A stretch of DNA of 64,000 nt from Brevundimonas diminuta ATCC 11568 (GTDB lineage: Bacteria; Pseudomonadota; Alphaproteobacteria; Caulobacterales; Caulobacteraceae), in the NCBI RefSeq assembly GCF_000204035.1, contig NZ_GL883086.1, forward strand, positions 842,034 to 906,033, given 5' to 3'. Below, piece after piece: positions 37,713-45,915 of this stretch. Position 1 is the stretch's first letter. The number at the start of each line of letters is the position of its first letter. The notes below the pieces were generated by a model. The model searched no databases, had not been told where the DNA came from, and saw only the letters and a program-made list of their open reading frames with translations. Both the position numbers and the translations under genes were made by a program.

Positions 37713-37752
37713 TCTCGCGCGCCCTCTCCCTGACTTTTCCGGACCTTAGACC

Positions 37753-38259
37753 ATGAACCTGCCCTCTCAGTTGATGGAAATGAACGCCTTCCAGGAAGGC
37801 GCGAGCTTCGTCGGCCTTTGCAAGGCCTTCACCCGACCCAAGCTGGCGCTGGCGACCGAACCCTGGAGAGGCGGCGGCTTGGGCGGCCCGATCAAGATCG
37901 CCACCGGCCTGCAGGAGATGGAGGCCGAACACACCTATGGCGCCGCCATCCCGGCCATCACCCGCCGCTTCGGCGAGACCCGCGTCAACGGCGTCGGCCT
38001 GCGCTTCGCCCTGGCCTACGAGAACCAGGCCACCGGCGCCTACGACGACGTCCAGATCACCCTGCGCGGCCGCCACGAAGAGATCGACCAGGGCTCTGAC
38101 GAGCTGGGTTCGCAGAAGGACTGGAAGGTGAAGACGGCCTGCACCTACTACCGCGAGACGATCAACGGCGTGGTCGAGCTGGAGATCGACTTCCTTGCGC
38201 GGATCTTCCTGGTCGGCGGCGTCGATCGCTGGGCCGAGCTGCGCCGCATCACGCGCTGA
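37753..38259 (+). CDS. FII: Tail tube protein (P2 gpFII-like)
   Basis: 168-residue tube subunit. Begins MNLPSQLMEMNAFQEG and has GLQEMEAEHTYG and CTYYRETINGVVELEIDF, diagnostic for FII. Normal length. Co-transcribed with the sheath gene 40 nt upstream. Confidence 0.96.
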   Translation: MNLPSQLMEMNAFQEGASFVGLCKAFTRPKLALATEPWRGGGLGGPIKIATGLQEMEAEHTYGAAIPAITRRFGETRVNGVGLRFALAYENQATGAYDDVQITLRGRHEEIDQGSDELGSQKDWKVKTACTYYRETINGVVELEIDFLARIFLVGGVDRWAELRRITR

Positions 38260-38302
38260 TCCCGCGCCGTCTTCTCCCCCTTAGTCTTCCGAAAGCACGA
38301 AC

Positions 38303-38653
38303 ATGTCCAAGGCCCTGCCCGCCGCCGCCCGCGCCGCCATCGACGCCGCCGCTGAGAAAAAACGCTTCGCCGTTGTGGAGCTCGACAACCCGCTGAAGCG
38401 CGGCGACCTGGTGATCGAGAAAGTCACCCTGCGAAAACCCATGGGCGGCGACCTGAGCGGCACGAACCTGGGCGACCTCTACAACATGAACGTCCGCGCC
38501 ATGTCGGTCGTCATCCCCCGCATCTCGGATCCGATCATCCACGGGCCGGAATTCATGGCCATGGACGGCGAGGACATCGCCGCCCTGTCGGGCAAGGTGG
38601 TCAATTTTTTGCTGACGAAGCGTCAGAAGGCGGACGCTGGACTCGAAGCGTAG
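38303..38653 (+). CDS. E: Tail assembly protein E (zero-frame product)
   Basis: 116-residue tail assembly chaperone of the gpE/gp41-like family (FAVVELDNPLKRGDLVIEKV, RKPMGGDLSG). In P2 the gene yields E and, through a -1 frameshift, E+E'. The slippery TTTTTTG occurs at 38605-38611 in the correct phase, near the end of the gene. Confidence 0.92.
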   Translation: MSKALPAAARAAIDAAAEKKRFAVVELDNPLKRGDLVIEKVTLRKPMGGDLSGTNLGDLYNMNVRAMSVVIPRISDPIIHGPEFMAMDGEDIAALSGKVVNFLLTKRQKADAGLEA

Positions 38654-38793
38654 ACGACGCCTTCGCGGACATCGCCGCTGTCTTTCACTGGCCGCTCTCG
38701 GCGATGTCCGACCTCCCGCTTTCCGATCTGATGCGCTGGCGCGACCTCGCGGTCGCTCGCTGGAACGCCATGCACGCGCCGCCTGAAACCTGA
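38303..38793 (+). CDS. E': Tail chaperone fusion E+E' made by -1 frameshifting
   Basis: Slipping -1 at 38605-38611 (T TTT TTG in the E frame) opens a frame to the TGA at 38791-38793, giving about 163 residues. The extension encodes DDAFADIAAVFHWPLSAM and LSDLMRWRDLAVARWN, matching the P2 GpE family domain, although no separate start codon or RBS precedes it. The conserved frameshift arrangement between tube and tape-measure genes is as in P2. Coordinates span both frames. Confidence 0.85.
38605..38611 (+). promoter_or_regulatory. Programmed -1 frameshift slippery site
   Basis: TTTTTTG, read as AAT TTT TTG in frame E, so it has the X-XXY-YYZ phase. Re-pairing on TTT TTT leads into the E' frame with no intervening stop. 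Confidence 0.85.
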
Positions 38794-38820
38794 CGCCGTC
38801 TCCCGAGCCCGCCCTGCCCC

Positions 38821-41420
38821 ATGGAAAAGAAGCTTGAGCTCCGGCTGATCCTGGACGCGGTCGACAAACTGACCCGGCCGCTGCGGGCGGCCAACCGCGA
38901 AGCGGCCGCTGCGAACCAGGTGCTGCAACAGACCAAGGCCAAGGTGAAGGAGCTCGAGGCGGCGCAACGCGACATCGCCAGCTTCAAGGGCATGACCACC
39001 CAGCTCGGCCAGACGAGCGGCGCCCTGCAGGCGGCAAAGATCAAGGCCGATGAACTCGCGCGCGCCCATGCTGCGGCCGAGAATCCGACCAAGAAAATGA
39101 CCGCCGCCTTGGGCCGCGCGGAAAAGCAGGTCGAGGGCCTGCAGGCCGAAGAAAGCAGTCGGACCGCCCAACTCGATCAGATGCGCTCCAAACTGGACGC
39201 GGCGGGGATCTCGACCAAGAATCTGGCCGCCCATGAGGCGCGCCTGAAGGCCGAACTCGCCGACGGCAATTTCCAGCTCGCCCTGCAGAAGGACCGTGTG
39301 CACCAACTCGCGCAGGCTGAAGCCCGGCTGAAGGCGGCTCGCACCCAATACGACAAGACCCAGGCCTTCGCCGGATCCATGCAGGGCGCAGGCATGTCGG
39401 CCATCGGTGCGGGCATGGTCGCGGCCGCGCCCCTGGTGGCGTCGGGCGGCCTGGCCGTGAACTTCGAAGACGCGATGCTCGACGTCAAGAAGGTGGTCGA
39501 CTTCGAGACCCCCCAGCAGTTCGCTCAGATGTCCGACGACATTCTGACGCTGACCACCCGCGTCCCGATCGCTGCCGAGGGCTTCGCCGCCATCGTCGCC
39601 GCCGCTGGCCAGGCCAAGATCCCGCGTGCCGAGCTGATCGGGTTCGCCGAGGACGCGGGTAAGATGGGGGTCGCCTTCGATTCCACGGCCGACGAAGCCG
39701 GGAAGATGATGGCCACCTGGCGCACCGCCTTCGTTCTCACCCAGCCCCAAGTGCGGGGCTTGGCCGACCAGATCAACTATCTGGGCGATAACGGCAACGC
39801 GACCGCCCTGCAGATCTCCAACGTCGTCACCCGCGTCGGCCCGCTCGGCAAGGTCGCGGGCCTGGCCGCCGCTCAGGTCGCTGCCCTGGGTTCGACCATG
39901 GTCGGCATGGGCGTGGGCGAAGAGATCGCCGCCACCGGCATCAAGAACACCATGCTGGCCCTGACCAAGGGTGAAGCCGCCACCAAGTCCCAGAAGGAGG
40001 CCTTCGCCGCGCTTGGGCTGGAGGCGACCGCTGTCGCCAAGGCGATGCAGACTGACGCGGGCGGCGCGATCATGGATGTGATGCGGAAGATCCAAGGGCT
40101 CGACGCTCACCGTCAGGCCGCCATCCTGACCCAACTCTTCGGCAGCGAAAGCGTATCGGCCATCGCCCCGATGCTGACCAATCTCGACGTGCTGCAAGAA
40201 AACCTGAACGCCGTGGGCGACGCCAGCCGCTACGCCGGGTCGATGGACAAGGAATTCCAGAACCGGATGTCGGGGACCAAAACGGCGATCGAGACCGCCA
40301 AGAACAGCGTCAAGGCGCTGGGCGTCGAGTTCGGCAGCGCCTTCCTGCCCCAAATCAAGGCGGTCTCGGACACGATCAACAAGGTATCGACTGGCTTTCG
40401 AGACTTCGCCCAGGCGCACCCGAACGTCGTCAAGGCCGTCGGAACCGTCGTCGGCATCGTCGCCGCCGCCCTGCTGGTCTTCGGCGCCCTGGCCATGATC
40501 ATCGCCGCCGTCCTCGGCCCCTTCGCGCTTATGCGGATGGCCATGGTGATGACGACGCCCCTGTTCAAACCGCTCATTGTCGGTGTTGCAGGCGCCGCCC
40601 GTGCGTTCGCCGCTTGGGGCGTGGCCATGCTGGCCAATCCGATCACCTGGATCGTCCTGGGCATCGTTGCAGCCATCGCTCTCGTCGCCGGCGCCGCCTA
40701 CCTGATCTACAAAAACTGGGGTGCGATCTCGGCTTTCTTCTCCGGCCTATGGTCGAAGGTCACCGAAGGCGTTTCCGACTTCCTGTCAAACGTCGCCCAG
40801 GCCTTCATGCAATTCACCCAGCGGGGTGGCTCATTCGGGCGTTCGCGGCTGTCTGGCCGGTCCTTTCCTCGATAGGCGCGCGCTTCCTGTCGTTCGGCGG
40901 CGAGATCCTCCAGGGTCTAGTGAACGGCATCAAAGGCGGTATTCCCGCCATTGTGCGCGCCATCGTGGGCGCGGGCGCGGCCATGGTCACCGGCTTCAAG
41001 AACCGGCTGGGGATCCGCTCGCCCTCGCGCGTGTTCGCGGGCTTCGGCGACGACACCATGGCGGGCCTGACGCGCGGCCTGGATCGATCGTCCGCCTCGC
41101 CCGTCGCAGCCATCAGTCGGACGGCGGCCGCCATAGCGGCGGCGGGATCCGTCACGGCCTCGGCGGGCCTAGCCTTTGCCGAGCCGCCCAGCTTCGACGC
41201 AGCGCCGCGTTTCGCCCCTGGAGCCGGGACGGCCGGGCCGGGCGGCGGCGCGCGCGGATCCGCTCGATCTGCACCGACCGTCCATAACGAATTTCACATC
41301 CACGCGGCCCCGGGCATGGACCTCGAAGCGCTGGCCCGTCTTGTCGCCGAGAAGATGGCCGAGGCCCAGCGTCAGACCAACCTGGCCGCCCTGGACGACA
41401 CTGACGAGTCCTGGAGCTGA
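38821..41420 (+). pseudogene. T: Tape measure protein (P2 gpT-like), frame broken near 40815
   Basis: The first 684 codons encode a tape measure with an N-terminal coiled coil (LELRLILDAVDKLTRPL), a TP901-type core (about residues 215-470, FEDAMLDVKKVVDFETPQQF) and two hydrophobic helices near 540-620. At about 40812-40825 the reading moves to the -1 frame: the zero frame runs into junk ending at 40875, while the -1 frame continues with HPAGWLIRAFAAVWPVL, GIRSPSRVFAGFGDDTM and a normal C-terminus ending at 41420. One missing base near TTCACCCAG explains it. No slippery heptamer is visible, so mutation or sequencing error is likelier than programmed shifting. Confidence 0.85.
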
Positions 41421-41426
41421 TCCCCC

Positions 41427-41801
41427 ATGCTGATGAGCCTCGGCCCCTTCATCTTCTCCAATGACGACCTCAGCTATTCCCAGCTGCAGCGGCGCAGCAG
41501 TTGGCGCCATCCGACCAACGACAGGGTCGGGGCGCGCGCGGCCGGTCAATACGCCGGACCCGGCGATGACATCGTCACCATGTCCGGCATCCTGGCGCCC
41601 GGCGTGATCGGTCGCGCCGAAGCCCTCAACGAGCTTCGCGAGCTGGCTGACCAGGGCGAGGCCTGGCCGCTGGTCGACGGCGCAGGCTATGTCTACGGCT
41701 CCTTCGTCATCACCGACCTCGACACCTCGCAGCGCGCCATGTTCGCCGACGGCGTCGCCATCCTGTCGGACTTCAACCTGACGCTAAAGCGCATGGATTA
41801 A
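41427..41801 (+). CDS. U: Tail protein U (P2 gpU-like)
   Basis: 124-residue gpU tail terminator/assembly protein. Typical sequence LGPFIFSNDDLSYSQLQRR and GSFVITDLDTSQRAMF, ending in LKRMD. Start ATG at 41427 with GGAG upstream; a second ATG lies at 41433. Normal length and position between T and D, but a foreign gene on the minus strand intervenes before D. Confidence 0.93.
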   Translation: MLMSLGPFIFSNDDLSYSQLQRRSSWRHPTNDRVGARAAGQYAGPGDDIVTMSGILAPGVIGRAEALNELRELADQGEAWPLVDGAGYVYGSFVITDLDTSQRAMFADGVAILSDFNLTLKRMD

Positions 41802-42535
41802 AATGGCGCGATATGCTCCGCCCAGCCATCTTTCCCTACTTTAAACTCTCGTTCCCCCGAATACGGACTCAAGGAAATAATCTCTCGCACCAGTGCATTC
41901 GTAGTGTCTTTGAGAGATCCAACTTCTACCATATCAACTATAGAGTCATCATCCCAATCTAGATCTCGTTTAAGTTGCTCTATCCCTTGCATATGAGAGT
42001 TCCACGAACTTACATATACATTTAACAGCGCCTGAAGTTTAGGATCATGAAAAAACGATGGGCCCAATGATACCAGCGCACTCCTCACATGACGAATATG
42101 AACAGAACTTAGTATTTGTTCGCAAAATTCCTTGTGGAGATTTTTCTGCTCCACAATCGTCGCCGAATACGTGTTCAAGTATCGAATTCCTGGAGCCACG
42201 GTCCTGATCAACCACATACCCCCTTTGTAATCACTCAATCTTCGCTCTTCTTCTATTCTTTCCCGTTCAGCCCTCGCCAAGGCCTCGCGGTACCGGCGCT
42301 CGTCGTTCGCCATCTCGGTCGCATGGCGACGCTCTTCAGCAAACTGAGCGTTCGCCTGGCGCCGTTGATCATCCGCTATCCAAAGAGCAACCATGGCCGC
42401 CAGGATCGCCCCTAAGCCTGATACCCACTCCCCCAGACTGCCAATCGCGGTAGGGTTTTCAGCAACCCTGAAGACCGCTCCCGCCGTCATGATCACGGCC
42501 ACGGCGATAACGATCTGCACCCATTCTCTCTTCAT
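41798..42535 (-). CDS. Membrane-anchored coiled-coil protein, moron between U and D
   Basis: 245-residue protein with two N-terminal transmembrane helices (about residues 5-22 and 35-55), a highly charged coiled coil (about 58-105, RRYREALARAERERIEEER) and a soluble helical C-terminal domain. It lies antisense inside the late operon between U and D and is clearly richer in AT than its neighbours, the signature of a separately expressed moron. The ATG at 42535 is 14 nt from the D start. No family recognised; superinfection exclusion or other anti-phage activity is a plausible role by location and architecture. Confidence 0.7.
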   Translation of the reverse strand: MKREWVQIVIAVAVIMTAGAVFRVAENPTAIGSLGEWVSGLGAILAAMVALWIADDQRRQANAQFAEERRHATEMANDERRYREALARAERERIEEERRLSDYKGGMWLIRTVAPGIRYLNTYSATIVEQKNLHKEFCEQILSSVHIRHVRSALVSLGPSFFHDPKLQALLNVYVSSWNSHMQGIEQLKRDLDWDDDSIVDMVEVGSLKDTTNALVREIISLSPYSGEREFKVGKDGWAEHIAPF

Positions 42536-42549
42536 TCGCGCGAAATAAC

Positions 42550-43611
42550 ATGAGTCTCTCGGAGGTCGATTTGCCTGCTGCATTGGACGCCTCGGCTCCC
42601 GTTAGGGAATACCGTCACCGGCAGGCGGCCTTTCGCCTCACCGTTGAAGGACGCGACATTTCAAGCGCGGTGAGACCTCGCCTGATCAGTCTGAACCTGA
42701 CCGAGAAGCGCGGCACGGACGCGGACGAGCTTGATCTCGTGCTCGATGACACGGACGGCCAGCTGCAGATCCCGCCGAAGGGCGCGCGCATTACGGTTGC
42801 GCTCGGATGGCGCGAACCGGGCAGCGGCCTGGCGCCAGCCTTGATCGACAAGGGTGTCTTCACCGTGGACGAGACCTGTCACACCGGCGCGCCCGATCGC
42901 CTGACAATTCGCGCCAAGTCGGCCGACCTGACGCGCGCCTTCCGGACCAGGCGGGAAACCAGCTGGTCGAACGTCAGCCTGGGCGCGGTCCTGTCGGAGC
43001 TGGCCGGGCGGAACGGCCTGCAGCTGGCCCTCGCGCCAGCCTTGGCGGCCGTCGTCCTTCAGCACCTCTCTCAGGGGCGCGAAAGCGACGCCGCCCTGGT
43101 GACGCGCCTGGGCCGCGAGCACGACGCGGTGGCGACGGTGAAGGCCGGTCGCTTGGTCTTCAACCCGATCGGCGCTGGGACGACGCCGGGCGGCCTCGAA
43201 ATCCCGTCCGCCACGATCACGCGGCGCAGCGGCGACGGCCATTCCTGGAAGACGGCTGAACGGGGAACCTATTCCGGCGTCACGGCCGAATGGCAGGACC
43301 GCCAAGGCGGTCGACGGCGCGAAGTCGTGGCCGGGTCCAGGGAGAACGCGCGCCGCCTCGGCCGCATCTACGCGACCGAGAAGTCAGCGCAGAAGGCTGT
43401 CGACTCCGAGTTCGCCCGGCTTGAGCGCGGCAAGGCCGAGTTCAGCATCAACCTGGCCGTCGGCCGCCCCGACCTATACCCGGAGCGGACGGTAACGGTC
43501 TCCGGTTTCAAGGCAGAGATCGACAGCACGGCCTGGCTGATCAGCGAGGTGCGGCACAGCTTGGACAACGGCCTGCGGACCTCGCTCCAGATGGAGCTGG
43601 CCGACAGCTGA
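42550..43611 (+). CDS. D: Tail protein D (P2 gpD-like, late control D)
   Basis: 353-residue gpD baseplate hub protein. Typical features: the N-terminal YRHRQAAFRLTVEGRDIS, LVLDDTDGQLQIPPKGA and VTVSGFKAEIDSTAWLISEV near the C-terminus. Corresponds to the T4 gp27-like hub holding the gpV spike. Starts 14 nt from the antisense moron. Confidence 0.94.
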   Translation: MSLSEVDLPAALDASAPVREYRHRQAAFRLTVEGRDISSAVRPRLISLNLTEKRGTDADELDLVLDDTDGQLQIPPKGARITVALGWREPGSGLAPALIDKGVFTVDETCHTGAPDRLTIRAKSADLTRAFRTRRETSWSNVSLGAVLSELAGRNGLQLALAPALAAVVLQHLSQGRESDAALVTRLGREHDAVATVKAGRLVFNPIGAGTTPGGLEIPSATITRRSGDGHSWKTAERGTYSGVTAEWQDRQGGRRREVVAGSRENARRLGRIYATEKSAQKAVDSEFARLERGKAEFSINLAVGRPDLYPERTVTVSGFKAEIDSTAWLISEVRHSLDNGLRTSLQMELADS

Positions 43612-43686
43612 CGTCATGCAGATTCTTCGCCCTCGAACGGCGTCATATGTTAAGACCTCGGCGGGGGCTCCTTCGGGGTCATTTCA

Positions 43687-43995
43687 GTGAAAGAACAACG
43701 TCTCGGCGGTCGCGCGCCCTGCCCGCATTGCTGCTCGCCGACTACCTTCCGCACATCCCGGCAGATCTCGCCGACCTTCCGCGAAACCCGCCTGGCCTGT
43801 TCGAATGACGACTGCGGCTGGAAAGGCGTCGCCTCTCTCATCATCGAGCGGACGACGGTTCAGAGCGCCATGCCGAACCCGGCGATCCAGTTGGCGGTGG
43901 CGCCGCCCCGAATGGTCCGTCGCGATCGCTCAGGCCGCCCCCTGCCCGCCAACGACGACGCCCCGCCCGCGCCGCCCGCCGTCGCTGTTCCCTAG
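43687..43995 (+). CDS. ogr: Ogr/Delta-like late transcription activator
   Basis: 102-residue zinc-finger protein. Cys12, Cys15, Cys38 and Cys43 follow exactly the Ogr signature C-X2-C-X22-C-X4-C, with the usual RTSRQISPTFRE between them. The first 65 residues correspond to P2 Ogr (72 residues); a Pro/Ala-rich tail is added. Ogr recruits RNA polymerase to late promoters by binding an upstream dyad, here most likely the three palindromes at 24496, 31170 and 35566. GTG start at 43687, directly after D as in P2; it converges with the partition genes. Confidence 0.93.
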   Translation: MKEQRLGGRAPCPHCCSPTTFRTSRQISPTFRETRLACSNDDCGWKGVASLIIERTTVQSAMPNPAIQLAVAPPRMVRRDRSGRPLPANDDAPPAPPAVAVP

Positions 43996-44315
43996 TCCTC
44001 GACCTCTCGCTTCAGCGCGGCGACAGCCCGTTCGAACAGTTCGTTCTGGCTGACGCCCGCCTCATCGGCCATCTGGCCGAACTCTCGCTTCAGCTCGGGC
44101 GTGACCTTGAGGTTCAACTGCGCGGTACGGCCTGTGCGATACCGGCGCTGCGTGTCTCCCGGGCGCAGCGTCGGCTCCCGGCTGGTGAAGCCTGACGCCG
44201 CCGCCGCCTGCTCGACGGCGGCCTGATCCGGCCGCTTGATCGGCCGAGGGGCGAACTCCGATGCGTCGACGTCCTCGGCCTGGTGGCCGAACACGCTTTG
44301 CCGTTCCTTCGTCAT
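43992..44315 (-). CDS. ParG/omega-like ribbon-helix-helix partition partner
   Basis: 107-residue protein with a flexible, charged N-terminus (about 60 residues) and a C-terminal ribbon-helix-helix (TAQLNLKVTPELKREFGQM, then GVSQNELFERAV). This is the layout of small centromere-binding proteins that partner ParA in type Ib plasmid partition. The start overlaps the parA stop (ATGA), so the pair is co-translated. A GATAG-rich array lies just upstream of parA as a likely binding site. Role inferred from context and fold. Confidence 0.75.
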   Translation of the reverse strand: MTKERQSVFGHQAEDVDASEFAPRPIKRPDQAAVEQAAAASGFTSREPTLRPGDTQRRYRTGRTAQLNLKVTPELKREFGQMADEAGVSQNELFERAVAALKREVED

Positions 44316-44983
44316 CCGCTCTGGCCTTCCTTCAGCACGGCCAGCACCTCGGCCGCGAAGGCGCGGGCGTTGGCGATGGCCTTGTGCGGATTGGATACCT
44401 GTCGGCTATCCAGGTCTTCAAGAGGGCCGCCGAACGAAAACACGGCGCGGAACGCCTCGCGCTCATGCATATGGGTTTCGAACATCGGCACGCCGCCCGC
44501 GCGCAGATCTTCCTGGACGTGCGCCAGGGCCTTCGTCCGGATCGCAGGGTTTGATCGGGTGAACAGGATCCGATGCGGGATCTTTCGCCGCGCCAGGCGC
44601 TCTTGGTTCCGCACCAGGTTCAAAGCCTTGGCCGCCTGGCTCGCGTCCAGGTGCGAGGCCTGCATCGGAATAATGACCAGATCGGCCACGCCGATCGCAT
44701 TGGCCACTGTCAGCGAGGCGGTCCCTTCCAGGTCGACCAGAACGAAGACGGACGCCTCAGCAGCGGCCTCGACCAGATCCAGGATCGTGTCCTGGGTAGC
44801 GCCGCCGATAACGACGACCGAGTCTGGCTTCCCAGGGCGCGCGGCCCAGGCGACGATGGGCTGGTTCGGATCCGCGTCGATGATCGTGACCGTGCTGGTC
44901 CGCGCCAGCTGGCAGGCCAGATTGACGAGGGTGGTCGATTTGCCGACGCCGCCTTTCGGCGACGAAACAACGATAACGGGCAT
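44312..44983 (-). CDS. parA: ParA-family partition ATPase
   Basis: 223-residue ParA/MinD-type ATPase with the deviant Walker A KGGVGKST at residues about 10-17, Walker A' VLVDLEGTASL (about 97) and a short length without an N-terminal DNA-binding domain, as in plasmid type Ib ParA. It drives DNA segregation by ATP-dependent gradients on the nucleoid. P2-type phages do not normally carry it. It starts 8 nt from a repeat array that may serve as both centromere and operator. Confidence 0.9.
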   Translation of the reverse strand: MPVIVVSSPKGGVGKSTTLVNLACQLARTSTVTIIDADPNQPIVAWAARPGKPDSVVVIGGATQDTILDLVEAAAEASVFVLVDLEGTASLTVANAIGVADLVIIPMQASHLDASQAAKALNLVRNQERLARRKIPHRILFTRSNPAIRTKALAHVQEDLRAGGVPMFETHMHEREAFRAVFSFGGPLEDLDSRQVSNPHKAIANARAFAAEVLAVLKEGQSG

Positions 44984-44991
44984 AGGGCTAC

Positions 44992-45074
44992 CTATCGGCT
45001 AGTAGATAGCTGATAGGTAGCGGATAGCTAACAGCTAGTCGATAGCTAATCGCTATCGGATAGCTCTTAGATAG
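44992..45074. repeat. GATAG repeat array upstream of parA, candidate centromere
   Basis: GATAG occurs at 45005, 45012, 45023, 45041, 45059 and 45070, with inverted CTATC at 44992 and 45053. Steps are 7, 11, 18, 18 and 11 nt, and 18 = 7 + 11, so the copies follow a regular lattice. Most copies read GATAGCT. The array lies between parA and the toxin-antitoxin promoter, the usual place of a type Ib parS/operator. Confidence 0.7.
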
Positions 45075-45076
45075 CC

Positions 45077-45118
45077 GTTCCCATATTGGAAACTTTTGCT
45101 TGTTCCCACATTGGAAAC
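45077..45118 (+). promoter_or_regulatory. Tandem higBA operator repeats
   Basis: Two 17-bp copies, GTTCCCATATTGGAAAC at 45077 and GTTCCCACATTGGAAAC at 45102, differ at one base and are 25 bp apart. Each contains the dyad TTCC-N6-GGAA. They end 15 nt before the higB start, fitting autoregulation by the antitoxin. Confidence 0.65.
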
Positions 45119-45133
45119 CTGCAATAAGGGCGC

Positions 45134-45445
45134 ATGAACGTGATCGCGAAATCAGCCTTGGTGAAGTTCTGGGAGCGCCAGCCCAGGGGCAAGGCCCAGG
45201 AGACGGCCAAGGCGGCCATGATCGAGTGGCATACCGCCGCCTCAGACGCCCAGTGGAGCAACTTCGCCGAGCTGAAGGCCACCTTCAACAGCGCCGATTA
45301 CGTGGTCGACGGCAAGGTCGTGTTCGACGTCGGCGGCAACAAATACCGGATCGTGGGTCTGGTCGGCTTTCGGGCGAAGCGGATTTTCGTCCTCTTCGTC
45401 GGCACCCACGCCGAATACGACAGGATCGAGGTCAAAGACCTCTGA
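45134..45445 (+). CDS. higB: HigB-type mRNA interferase toxin
   Basis: 103-residue HigB family toxin, a RelE-fold ribosome-dependent RNase. Typical features: N-terminal LVKFWERQP, DAQWSNFAELKATFNSADYV, VFDVGGNKYRIVG and the C-terminal VLFVGTHAEYDRI. Toxin-first order followed by an HTH antitoxin is the usual HigBA layout. Acts as an addiction module stabilising the element. Confidence 0.92.
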   Translation: MNVIAKSALVKFWERQPRGKAQETAKAAMIEWHTAASDAQWSNFAELKATFNSADYVVDGKVVFDVGGNKYRIVGLVGFRAKRIFVLFVGTHAEYDRIEVKDL

Positions 45446-45452
45446 GCGTTCA

Positions 45453-45512
45453 GATGACGAAGAAGATGATGATGACGACGACGAAGACGACGAAGAGGAT
45501 GATGACGATGGA
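45453..45512 (+). repeat. Low-complexity GAN trinucleotide tract between higB and higA
   Basis: About twenty GAT/GAC/GAA triplets in a row. In one frame they would encode a run of Asp/Glu, in the higA frame Met/Thr/Lys. The tract contains possible higA starts and may be prone to slippage. Confidence 0.7.
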
Positions 45513-45885
45513 TATGAACGCGATCCGCACCCTGACGGACGAGACCGAATACGAAGCCGCCCTGAAGGCGGTCCGGCCCTACTTCGAGAACGAGCCTGCG
45601 GAAGGATCCGAGGCGGCCGCCCACTATGACGCCTTGGTCCTACTGATCGAGGACTATGAGCGCCGTCACTACCCGATCCCCCGCGCCTCGCCGGTGGCCG
45701 TGGTCAAGTTCGTGATGGAGACGAACCACTACACCCGCGCGGACCTGATCGACGTCCTGGGTTCCAAGGCGCGCGCCGCAGACCTGTTGAACGGCCGCCG
45801 CGAGATCAACCTAGACCAGATCCGCAAGCTCAGCCGGGCCTGGCGCATCCCGGCCGGGGCGCTAGTGGGCGACCTGGCCGCCTGA
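45508..45885 (+). CDS. higA: HigA-type antitoxin
   Basis: 125-residue HTH antitoxin. The C-terminal XRE-like domain reads YTRADLIDVLGSKARAADLLNGRREINLDQIRKLSRAWRIP-type (residues about 75-115), as in HigA. It neutralises HigB and represses the operon. The ATG at 45508 has AGAGGA upstream; the ATGs at 45454 and 45514 are alternatives, the former adding an odd Met/Thr/Lys-rich leader from the repeat tract. Confidence 0.88.
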   Translation: MDMNAIRTLTDETEYEAALKAVRPYFENEPAEGSEAAAHYDALVLLIEDYERRHYPIPRASPVAVVKFVMETNHYTRADLIDVLGSKARAADLLNGRREINLDQIRKLSRAWRIPAGALVGDLAA

Positions 45886-45886
45886 T

Positions 45887-45915
45887 CTGACGGATAGCTG
45901 GCAGCTATCCGTCAG
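45887..45915. repeat. 29-bp perfect palindrome sharing the GATAGCT motif
   Basis: Arms CTGACGGATAGCTG and CAGCTATCCGTCAG flank a single G. The core GGATAGCT recurs in the array upstream of parA (45022, 45058). It lies just after the higA stop and overlaps the end of the next minus-strand gene. It may be a terminator for higBA or a second ParG/ParA-linked site. Confidence 0.7.

Noticed and set aside
40614-41420. A separate 268-residue gene downstream of the tape measure
   Set aside because: Only the part after about 40815 resembles protein and it is the missing C-terminus of gpT; the first 65 codons are shadow sequence.
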